In this document: positions 6,848 to 13,939 of the stretch, one piece after another
Layout: every line of letters starts with the position of its first letter
Position numbering within the stretch: the stretch's first letter is position 1
From: an uncultured bacterium
GTDB taxonomy: Bacteria; Actinomycetota; Coriobacteriia; Coriobacteriales; Coriobacteriaceae
DNA length: 19,314 nucleotides
Direction: 5' to 3'
NCBI GenBank assembly: GCA_905215815.1
Contig: CAJMRN010000035.1
Span: 1 to 19,314 of the forward strand
Position numbers and translations under genes: made by a program
The notes under the pieces: generated by a model
Databases searched by the model: none
What the model was told of the DNA's origin: nothing
Seen by the model: only the letters and a program-made list of their open reading frames with translations

Positions 6848-9838
6848 GTGGTCTCGGCACCCTACGGCAAGAAGAATATTGATAAGTCGACGCATTGCGA
6901 GCTGTTTTCGTGGGATGCATCCAAGGGTGCCCTCGTCCATGTCGATGCTCTGGGCGACGCGGGCGCAATCTCCCTCTCCGCGAACGGCAAGACCATGGTC
7001 GCTGCGAATGCGACGTTCGGCACGTTTGCCGCCTACGATGAAGAAGGAAAGAAGACGGGTGAAACCGTCACGGGCCTTATTCTTGCGGGCTATGACTGGC
7101 AACGCAGCGCTTTTGATTACGGCGCTTCTGACGGCAGCAAGGGGCTGTACGGCGCGCTGTACCGCTACGCGTATTTTGACTCGGAGTCTGGCGAGTTCAA
7201 GCTTTCCGATTGCAAGGAATACAGAGACGGGCTCCTCGCCTCCTATGGGCTGATGCATGTGCCCAACAGCGCATGGAAGGATAGCGCTCAGGATAAGCGC
7301 TATCCGTGCACCTTGGCGCCTATTGCCCTTGCCACTGCCAACCTTGACGGCCTGTCCGAGCAGCTGGCGGTCGACGAGGTGCTCGTGGGCGGCGATGTGT
7401 TCCGCGACTTTGCCTGCAACACGGCACAGAGCGGGGCTCAGGGCTTGGGGTCCATGGTCGGAACCATGAGCATGAGCGGTCAGCAATACAACAGCAGCAA
7501 CAAGCATGACCATAAGGGTATAGAGCAGGTGTGGATCAGCGACGTCAAGGCGGGCAGCGTCTCGGGTTCGGACCGCTATAACGAGAGCTTTATCGCTGTG
7601 GTGGGCAAGCACCGCGACGAGGACCTGCGCAAGAACGATGACTACTATTGGATGACCACCTCGCATTTTTCGCTCGACGAGAACGGAAAGGTGCGCCGCG
7701 GCGAGGAGCAGGTGATTAGCGAGAGCAACCGTCGCGGCACTACCTACGGCACATTTATCTCGCTCGCGCTGCCCGATGTCGACAACGACAGCGTCAAGAT
7801 CACGTACAAGGACCGCTACAAGGTCTATACCAACCCGCGCGTGCTTGCCGTGCTGCAGGATGCGCCCTATGTTGAGGATCTGGAGCAGGCATACGGCTAT
7901 CTGGTGTTGGGCGGCACGTCATACGGAGAGGAAAAGGGCACGGGGACATCCCAGGGCTATACCATTGGCGCCGAGTTGGGCGTTGCCGTCGAGGTGCAGA
8001 CCGGTCCGCCCCTGGTCGCGATGAATGCTTCAGTCGATTTTGCCGCCGAGGGATGCTATGACTACCGGAGCGAGCGCACGGTCAGCGCAAGCGTAAGCTA
8101 TGAGTCGCATGCCGGCGAGGGTGACAAGGCCGTGCTCTACACGATTCCGATGGTCTATTACGAGTATGAGATCGAAAATGAGGAAACTGGTGGCAAGGGC
8201 GTGATGGCGGCGCCCGTGTCGCTCGGCGCGCAGACCTCGGTCGTTAATGCCGAGGCCTATGACCGCATTGCCAAACAGCACAATATGACACCGCTCAGCT
8301 ACTTTTTGACCAACCGGTCGGGAGAACCCGGAACCTATCAAACGACGCTCAACGGCGAGACTCCCGTTGGGGATTCCTTTGGCCTGGGCAAGCCTGGCGT
8401 AACGCGCGCCTACACGCACGATGGGTTTAACGGCGCCGCCGCGCAGTCGGGGGCGAGCATTGAGCAGACCATCGAAGTCGAGGAGGGCAAGGAGCAGGAG
8501 CTCGAGCTCGGCTTGACGCTGAACGGCAGCGTTGTCATGGGCGCGAAGCTCGCAAAGCACGAGTTGTTTGGCGGCCTGTGCTTTGGTGCCAACGCCGGCT
8601 TTACTACGGGTAACTCCTCGAGTGAATCGACCGAATACGGCGGCACCGTCGACAACCTGCCCGAGGCCGCGCAGGGCAAGTACGGTTTTGTGTGGCGTCT
8701 GGGCGTCAACGCGGTGGATGTCGACAAGTTCGAGGCAGATTCGGGCGACAAGCTCGGCACCAAGGACACCGACCAGTTCTGGATCGTGGGCTATGACGTT
8801 AAGGACGTCGAGATGCCCGACGCGCCGGCCGTGACGGGCTTTACGGCAAACGCCGTCGATTCGACCAGCGTTACGTTTAGCTGGGACGATGTGCTCGCAA
8901 ACAAGAGTGGCTTTAGCTACGGCGTGGGCATGCTGCAGAGCAATGCGGCGGATGCGGTCGTCAATAGCTGGAAGATTGCCGACAACACGCAGACCTCGCT
9001 CAAGTGGGATGGGCTGCAGCCCAATACGGAGTATCGATTCGCCATCGCCGCCGTTAAGAATGGATCCACGACCGAAACAGGTATTCGCTCGGCAATCATC
9101 ACGGTCAAGACCATGCCCGATGGCATGACGATGACTGTGAGCGGACCTGCAGCGTATGCTGCGGAGGGGTCGGATCTTGGATACGACTCTTCGGTTGAGC
9201 GCACGGCGGGAAGCCACCTGACGCTCTCGGCGATTGGTCATGTGAAGCAACTCGGTGCCGACGATAGCGAAACAGGGCTGGCACCGACCTATATGTGGTA
9301 CCGCAAGGGCCGCGGCGAGACAGAGTTTAAGCTCGTGGGTGCCGATGGCAACCTCGCGGCTGGAACGGCCTCAAAGCTCGAGATTGACCTGACCGCAGAC
9401 GATGACGGTGCGCAGTATTACTGCCACGTGGGATACAACGAGGTGGGCCTCGACACCGGCACGCTCGTGAATATCGAGGCCGAGGAGACGGCGCTCACAA
9501 CGGTGAACGCCACCCCGATCCGCACGCGCCGCCTGTTCTCACAGGCAAGTGCGGGCGCCAAGAAGTTCCTGGACCATACGCTGGTAAACACCGCCGGCCC
9601 AACCGATTCCGAAGGCTCAAAGGACCCCGAGACTCCTGAGACCCCGACGAACCCGGACAAGCCCAAGTCCGACAACGGAGCTAAGACCGACACCAAGGTC
9701 AAGACTACGACCACAGCGAAGAACCTCGCAAACACCGGCGACCAAACATTCGCCCTAGTCGCCACCGCAGCAGCAGCGGGAGCAACGCTCGTAGTGATAG
9801 CCCTCATCATGCTGATCAAGCGCCGCAAGACCCACTAG
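6848..9838 (+). CDS. LANTG-anchored surface protein, C-terminal fragment (FG-GAP, Fn3, Ig-like)
   Basis: Continuation of the split surface protein; the GTG at 6848 is only the first in-frame start after the break, without a convincing ribosome site. In joined-protein numbering, a long central part (about 370-1000) has no domain I recognise and is rich in beta-type alternating patterns. A fibronectin type III-like domain follows (about 1020-1122; WDGLQPNTEYRFAIAAV), then an Ig-like domain (about 1130-1240; DDDGAQYYCHV) and a Pro/Thr/Lys-rich wall-spanning linker. The C-terminus has LANTG (1325-1329), a hydrophobic segment and the basic tail KRRKTH, so sortase would link it to peptidoglycan. 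LAXTG is the form preferred by class E sortases of high-GC Gram-positives (family knowledge). The likely role is an adhesin or other surface-exposed binding protein; the ligand is unknown. The domain calls rest on motif reading. Confidence 0.85.
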   Translation: MVSAPYGKKNIDKSTHCELFSWDASKGALVHVDALGDAGAISLSANGKTMVAANATFGTFAAYDEEGKKTGETVTGLILAGYDWQRSAFDYGASDGSKGLYGALYRYAYFDSESGEFKLSDCKEYRDGLLASYGLMHVPNSAWKDSAQDKRYPCTLAPIALATANLDGLSEQLAVDEVLVGGDVFRDFACNTAQSGAQGLGSMVGTMSMSGQQYNSSNKHDHKGIEQVWISDVKAGSVSGSDRYNESFIAVVGKHRDEDLRKNDDYYWMTTSHFSLDENGKVRRGEEQVISESNRRGTTYGTFISLALPDVDNDSVKITYKDRYKVYTNPRVLAVLQDAPYVEDLEQAYGYLVLGGTSYGEEKGTGTSQGYTIGAELGVAVEVQTGPPLVAMNASVDFAAEGCYDYRSERTVSASVSYESHAGEGDKAVLYTIPMVYYEYEIENEETGGKGVMAAPVSLGAQTSVVNAEAYDRIAKQHNMTPLSYFLTNRSGEPGTYQTTLNGETPVGDSFGLGKPGVTRAYTHDGFNGAAAQSGASIEQTIEVEEGKEQELELGLTLNGSVVMGAKLAKHELFGGLCFGANAGFTTGNSSSESTEYGGTVDNLPEAAQGKYGFVWRLGVNAVDVDKFEADSGDKLGTKDTDQFWIVGYDVKDVEMPDAPAVTGFTANAVDSTSVTFSWDDVLANKSGFSYGVGMLQSNAADAVVNSWKIADNTQTSLKWDGLQPNTEYRFAIAAVKNGSTTETGIRSAIITVKTMPDGMTMTVSGPAAYAAEGSDLGYDSSVERTAGSHLTLSAIGHVKQLGADDSETGLAPTYMWYRKGRGETEFKLVGADGNLAAGTASKLEIDLTADDDGAQYYCHVGYNEVGLDTGTLVNIEAEETALTTVNATPIRTRRLFSQASAGAKKFLDHTLVNTAGPTDSEGSKDPETPETPTNPDKPKSDNGAKTDTKVKTTTTAKNLANTGDQTFALVATAAAAGATLVVIALIMLIKRRKTH

Positions 9839-9865
9839 TAGCCAGCCGAACATATCGACAACCCA

Positions 9866-9903
9866 AAAACCCGGGTAGCCAAAAACAGGCCACCCGGGTT
9901 TTC
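9866..9903 (+). terminator. terminator of the surface-protein gene
   Basis: AAAACCCGGGT (9866-9876) pairs perfectly with ACCCGGGTTTT (9892-9902), with an inner GCC/GGC pair across the loop. The T-run (9899-9902) lies 28 bases after the stop codon. The A-run at 9865-9869 may let it work in both directions. Confidence 0.85.
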
Positions 9904-9926
9904 TGTTGAGTGGAGACTCCGCAAGC

Positions 9927-10279
9927 GGAAACTGCATCCCACAATTAGCGCCCGGAACGGGACACATTTTCCGTCAAGCCCTCATCCGGAAAATCCATCC
10001 CAGTTTGAGCGCCCAGACCGGGACGCACTTTCCCAAAGGGTCCTCAACGGGAAACTGCGTCCCATAATTAGGCCGAGAAATGGGATGAACTTTCCCAATG
10101 AGAGCCAACCGGAAACCACGTCCCAGAATCAGCCCCCAAAGTGGGACGCACTTTCCCAACGAGCCTCAACCGGAAAATACATCCCGGAATCCAGCTGAAT
10201 AGTGGGACACACTTTCCCAATCGGGTCCCAAGCGGAAACTGCATCCCATTCCAGACAAGAATTCCGGGACACACTTTCC
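9927..10279. repeat. 62-bp-period array of alternating inverted 14-bp motifs (array 2)
   Basis: Same family as array 1. Plus-orientation GGGAYGCANTTTCC copies start at 9959, 10020, 10082, 10143, 10204 and 10266 (steps of 61-62). Inverted copies start at 9927, 9988, 10050, 10111, 10172 and 10234. Several neighbouring arms form near-perfect 15-bp stems, for example 10020-10034 with 10049-10063, mismatched only at the variable ninth base. The inner spacer at 9973-9987 appears inverted relative to the others (CCTCATCC rather than GGATGAGG). The array lies between the surface-protein terminator and the terminator of the opposing gene. Confidence 0.9.
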
Positions 10280-10377
10280 GCAAACAAAGAAGGCCACATA
10301 ACGTGGCCTTCGTCTTGCGCAGGACTGTCCGAGCAGGGAACCTTATATGCCTCCGCCCGGACAGACGTTTCAGTTAT
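10279..10377 (-). repeat. inverted copy of the 3' hairpin element (right copy)
   Basis: Read on the minus strand, this stretch starts TGAAACGTC about 18 bases after the stop of the LTA-synthase-type gene. It continues with GTTCCCTGCTC, ACAGTCCTGCGCAAGACG and the GAAGGCCAC hairpin, matching 4988-5075 with scattered changes and one small indel. The second long arm of the left copy is not clearly preserved here. Both copies therefore have the same orientation relative to the gene they follow. Confidence 0.7.
10285..10311 (-). terminator. terminator of the LTA-synthase-type gene
   Basis: On the minus strand GAAGGCCAC pairs with GTGGCCTTC (10311-10303 and 10297-10289), followed by TTTGTTTG. It lies about 85 bases after the stop of the minus-strand gene and matches the terminator at 5048-5070. 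Confidence 0.7.
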
Positions 10378-10394
10378 GAACTCGCAGCTAGTCG

Positions 10395-12695
10395 CTATTT
10401 GATCTTGGTCGTACCCGGTGCCAAGTTGGGGTCGGTCTCGTTGGCCTCGGTCTGGAAGTGCTCCGTATAGACGTTCTTGCCGTCGCGGAACATCTCGTAG
10501 TACTGCATCTTGGCGTAATCCTCGCGCGCCTTGGTGGCGGCTGCTGCGGCGGCGTCGTCACCGGTGACGTTGGAGGAGAGCGCCCAGCGCAGGCTGGCGT
10601 CCTCGTAGCCGACCGAGTTGATAGCAGGCAGCGACTCGCGCAGCGTCATGTGCGCTTTCTGGTAGTCGGTCAGCGGTGCGCCGATTAGCTGCATCAGCTG
10701 GGTGGACAGATAGTTGGTGGACAGGTCGTCGACCTCGCTCGTCTGGTCGCAGCCGGCAACGTCGTAGTTGGCCCAGATGATGTAGTCGGTCTGCCACAGA
10801 CGTTCCTGGTGCGTGGCATCGTCCTCGCCGGTAAACCACTTATCGTTGAACTTGGACGGGAAGAACGGCTGATGGTCGCCCCAGAACACCACGACTACCT
10901 TGCGGTCGAGCTTGCTCAAGGCGTTGAGGAAGTAGCGCAGCGCCTGATCGGACTGCTCGATGCACGAGACATACTCGTCGACATCGGACAGCGTGCCGTC
11001 CTCGACGGTCTTGGCGTCCAGGTCGGTCGTGTCGATATTCAGATGCATCTGCTTATCGACCGGCAGCAGGCCCGTGTCGTAGCCCGAGTGGTTCTGCATG
11101 GTCACGTCGAAGATAAACTGAGGATCGGCGTTCTGGTCGAGCAGCTCAAGAATCTTGTCGTAGGTAGCCTGGTCGGTCACCATCCCGCGCAGGGTGTCGG
11201 CGCCCTGGAAATCGTTGATGGACAGGAACTGGTCAAAGCCAAAGTCCTTATAGACGTTTTCGCGGTTCCAGTTGGTGGCGTGGTTGGGGTGCATGGCCGT
11301 GGTGGAATATCCGAGCGACTTGAACTGCTCTGCCAGGTTCCCGGTCGTCTCCATGTTGTAGATGGTGTACGGATACACGCCCGAGCCCAGGTTGGCCATG
11401 GAGTTGCCGGTCATAAACTCAAACTCGGTATTGGCGGTGCCGCCGCCGTAGGCGCTCACGTAGAGCTTGCCGCGGCTGAGGCAGTTGGACAGGTTCTTAA
11501 AGTACTGCGGGCCTTCGTAGCCGGCGCGCATGTTCTGGTAGATCGAAAGGTCTGAGAAGGTCTCGTTCATGATGGCGATGACCGTGGGCTTCTCGCTATC
11601 GAACTGCTCCTCGGCGGCGGCGCGCTCGTCGCTCTTGGCCGCGTCGGACTTGTCGTAGGCCTTGGTGTACTTTTTGAGCGTGGCCTTGGCATCGTCGACG
11701 GAGTAGTCGGCGGGTTTGGGCGGCTTGATGGACTGCGCTGCGCTAATGAAAGCGGGCAGGTATCCCTCGCGCCAGTAGCTCTCGAGCGGGCGCCAGGTGT
11801 AGACGGTGATGCCGAGGGTGTTGTAGTAGTCGATAAGCGTGACGTGCGCGGTCACGCCGCCCAGGCACAGCACGGCGACGAGCAGGTTGGTGAGCAGCAT
11901 GCGCTTGGCGTTGGCGGCGCCCTTCTGACGGTGCGGTGCCACCAGGCCGGCGTACTCGCATAGCAGCATGGCGATGGCGGTAAAGCCCATGGACAGCACG
12001 CAGAACAGCGAGATCGAGAAGGTGTAGCCGGTGCCGGCGACCGCAGCGGCGGTGGAGATGGCCGAAAGGTCGCCCGGCTGGATGGGCATGGATTTAAACG
12101 TGATGACGAAGAACTCGGCAATGCCCAGGACAAATAGGGCAAAGGCCAGGACCGCGGGAGCTGCGCCGTGGCGCTGGAACAGGAAGAACAGGCCGACCAT
12201 GAGCGTGGTGATGATGGCCCACTCGAGCAGGATGCATAGGGGGTAGACCCAGGTAAAGTCGTGGTTGGATGAGACCTCCATGCCCAGCAGCGCAAAAACG
12301 CCGGCGAGCAGCAGGCACAGGACGGCGGCGACGAGCGGTTTGCCCACAAAGGTGCCGCGTAGGCGGGCGAGCTTGCCGGTGGGGGCGGGGGCGTCGGGCT
12401 TGGCGAACGCAAAGACGCGCGGGGCGATGCGGTCGCGGGCGATGCTGGCCCAAGCGCAGCCGGTGAGGATGGCATTGGTCAGGATGAGCATCGCAAAGGC
12501 GAGCGGCTCGTTTTGCGCGACGAGACCAATAGCGCCCCAGACGGTCAAAAAGAGCTGGAACAGGCCAAAGGTGACGCTCCAGGCGAAGGCGCTCTTGGTG
12601 ACGGTGCCCGACTGAGCGCGAATGGCCTTGGCCTCGCGCAAGACAAGGTAGACGGTCGCCGCAAGACCGACGAGCGAGATGGCGGCAGCGAACAT
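10395..12695 (-). CDS. LTA synthase family membrane phosphoglycerol transferase (sulfatase fold)
   Basis: A 766-residue polytopic membrane protein. About seven or eight hydrophobic segments occupy residues 1-275, followed by an extracellular alkaline-phosphatase/sulfatase-type domain (about 370-680). Enzymes of this family move glycerol phosphate from phosphatidylglycerol onto a growing cell-envelope polymer. Visible active-site pieces: metal-ligand Glu378 (IMNETFSD), nucleophile Thr420 (GGGTANTEFEF), the NHSGYD segment, and Asp607-His608 (WGDHQPF). Together they match the LtaS layout. A charged helical linker (about 300-365) joins the halves. The start is ATG 12695, with GAGGAG seven bases upstream; a GTG at 12710 is possible. 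It stands alone, transcribed towards the repeat array. The polymer made (lipoteichoic acid, another glycerophosphate polymer, or a decoration) cannot be told from sequence. It has more membrane segments than the five of classical LtaS. Confidence 0.88.
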   Translation of the reverse strand: MFAAAISLVGLAATVYLVLREAKAIRAQSGTVTKSAFAWSVTFGLFQLFLTVWGAIGLVAQNEPLAFAMLILTNAILTGCAWASIARDRIAPRVFAFAKPDAPAPTGKLARLRGTFVGKPLVAAVLCLLLAGVFALLGMEVSSNHDFTWVYPLCILLEWAIITTLMVGLFFLFQRHGAAPAVLAFALFVLGIAEFFVITFKSMPIQPGDLSAISTAAAVAGTGYTFSISLFCVLSMGFTAIAMLLCEYAGLVAPHRQKGAANAKRMLLTNLLVAVLCLGGVTAHVTLIDYYNTLGITVYTWRPLESYWREGYLPAFISAAQSIKPPKPADYSVDDAKATLKKYTKAYDKSDAAKSDERAAAEEQFDSEKPTVIAIMNETFSDLSIYQNMRAGYEGPQYFKNLSNCLSRGKLYVSAYGGGTANTEFEFMTGNSMANLGSGVYPYTIYNMETTGNLAEQFKSLGYSTTAMHPNHATNWNRENVYKDFGFDQFLSINDFQGADTLRGMVTDQATYDKILELLDQNADPQFIFDVTMQNHSGYDTGLLPVDKQMHLNIDTTDLDAKTVEDGTLSDVDEYVSCIEQSDQALRYFLNALSKLDRKVVVVFWGDHQPFFPSKFNDKWFTGEDDATHQERLWQTDYIIWANYDVAGCDQTSEVDDLSTNYLSTQLMQLIGAPLTDYQKAHMTLRESLPAINSVGYEDASLRWALSSNVTGDDAAAAAATKAREDYAKMQYYEMFRDGKNVYTEHFQTEANETDPNLAPGTTKIK

Positions 12696-12908
12696 GCTGA
12701 GACTCCTCACAAACTAAAACCTACGAAAGCGGGGGTTTACCCGATTGTTACCAAGATATGCGCTGCAATTGGTGGCTGCGCACAACAACCAGCCATATTA
12801 ACGCGCACGTGCGGCGGTGTGGCGCAATGTAGTGGCGACCTGCGCGATAATGGACGGGAATTACACGGAAACGTAAAGGCTTCTTAAAGAAATGGCGAGG
12901 GCAGGGCG
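12696..12908. other. divergent intergenic region
   Basis: It separates the minus-strand LTA-synthase-type gene from the plus-strand nitroreductase gene and must hold both promoters. A GATAAT box at 12846-12851 is a possible -10 for the nitroreductase, but no good -35 is seen. A perfect 10-bp palindrome CGCACGTGCG at 12804-12813 could be an operator. No ORF or RNA is recognised. Confidence 0.35.
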
Positions 12909-13781
12909 ATGAGCGAGCAGGTTTGCAAGGCGGACATGGGCGGCGACGGAGCTGCGGGCGTGGATATGTGCGGCTATCCGGTCGAGACTACGGGCAACGC
13001 GGTGCTGGACATCTTGGAGCATCGCTCGTCTACGCGTGCCTTCGCGCGTGATGACGACGACCGTCCCGTAGCGGTGACCGACGAGCAGCGCGCAGCGATT
13101 CTGCACGCGGCGAGTCGCGCGCCGTCGGCGGGCGCCATGATGATGTATTCCATCGTAAGCATTCGCGAGCAGGCCACGCTCGACCGTCTGGCCGATCTGT
13201 GCGACCATCAGCCCATGATCGCCAAGGCGCCCTGGGCACTAATATTTGTGGTCGACTATGCCAAGTGGATCGATCTGTTTGAGCACGTGGGCTGCTTTGA
13301 GCCCGAGTTTGTCGAGCGCACGGGCAAGGCGCCCCGCCGTGCGCCGGGTTTGGGCGACTTTGCCATCGCGGCCCAGGACGCCGTGATCGCCGCGCAAAAC
13401 TCCGTGGTTGCCGCCGAGGCCCTGGGGCTGGGGAGCTGCTATATCGGTGATATCGTCGAGAATGCCGAGGAAGTTGCCGAGCTGCTCGATCTGCCGCCCT
13501 ATACCATGCCGCTGTCGATGCTCATCATCGGCACGCCCCGTAAGGAGCGTCCGGCCATTGCGCATCCCGTGGTGAACCTGGTGCACGAGGAGCGCTACTG
13601 CCGTGCGGATGCCGCGACCATGGACGCGCAGGTGGCCGAGATGGACGCGATGTTCCGTCCGCATGCCCGCGAGGTGGGGGAGCGCGTCGTGGACATCTAT
13701 ACCCGCAAGCACACGAGCCCCTTTATGGCCGAGATGAGCCGCTCCATGGAGTGGTGGTTCAAAAACTGGCTCGGAAAATGA
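12909..13781 (+). CDS. nitroreductase family protein (FMN oxidoreductase)
   Basis: A 290-residue cytoplasmic FMN-dependent oxidoreductase of the nitroreductase family, which uses NAD(P)H to reduce nitro compounds, quinones or related substrates. Seen: RSSTRAF (39-45), the usual N-terminal FMN-phosphate motif; ASRAPSAGAMM, the second flavin-contacting segment; and ALGLGSCYIGDI (about 171-182), the Gly-rich segment typical of the family. After about residue 215 a helical tail of about 75 residues extends beyond the core and ends in a Trp-rich WWFKNW. The first 25 residues are poorly conserved-looking and contain two Cys. Start: ATG 12909 with GAGGGCAGGG upstream. It is monocistronic; a perfect-looking palindrome starts one base after the stop. 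Substrate unknown. Confidence 0.88.
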   Translation: MSEQVCKADMGGDGAAGVDMCGYPVETTGNAVLDILEHRSSTRAFARDDDDRPVAVTDEQRAAILHAASRAPSAGAMMMYSIVSIREQATLDRLADLCDHQPMIAKAPWALIFVVDYAKWIDLFEHVGCFEPEFVERTGKAPRRAPGLGDFAIAAQDAVIAAQNSVVAAEALGLGSCYIGDIVENAEEVAELLDLPPYTMPLSMLIIGTPRKERPAIAHPVVNLVHEERYCRADAATMDAQVAEMDAMFRPHAREVGERVVDIYTRKHTSPFMAEMSRSMEWWFKNWLGK

Positions 13782-13782
13782 C

Positions 13783-13817
13783 GAATGTGACAAGGGGATA
13801 GTCCCTTTGTCACATTC
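13783..13817. repeat. REP-like palindrome after the nitroreductase gene
   Basis: Arms of 16 bases (13783-13798 and 13802-13817) pair completely with one G-T wobble and a TAG loop. The core GTGACAAGGGG/CCCTTTGTCAC resembles the palindrome at 16269-16307. No T-run follows, so it is more like an intergenic repeat than a classical terminator. Confidence 0.7.
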
Positions 13818-13898
13818 CATATCGCCGCGGTAGCCTAAAGACTGTATAAATCTTTATCTAGCTGGGAAAACAGTGCATTAAAACATGGGCCGATTGCC

Positions 13899-13904
13899 TA
13901 TAAT
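13899..13904 (+). promoter_or_regulatory. candidate -10 box of the kup gene
   Basis: A perfect TATAAT 35 bases before the kup start codon, but no convincing -35 16-18 bases upstream. The leader would be only about 30 bases, too short for a large riboswitch such as the c-di-AMP type that controls some kup genes. Confidence 0.5.
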
Positions 13905-13939
13905 CCCTTCGAACATTAAAGTTGGGAGGAAACCGGCTT

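Noticed and set aside
10809..11555. 248-codon plus-strand open frame opposite the LTA-synthase-type gene
   Set aside because: It is antisense to a gene with intact catalytic motifs, has no ribosome site, and its composition is typical of the shadow frame of a high-GC gene.
13818..13939. c-di-AMP or other riboswitch in front of kup
   Set aside because: The TATAAT box leaves a leader of about 30 bases and no recognisable aptamer core, so a known riboswitch would not fit.
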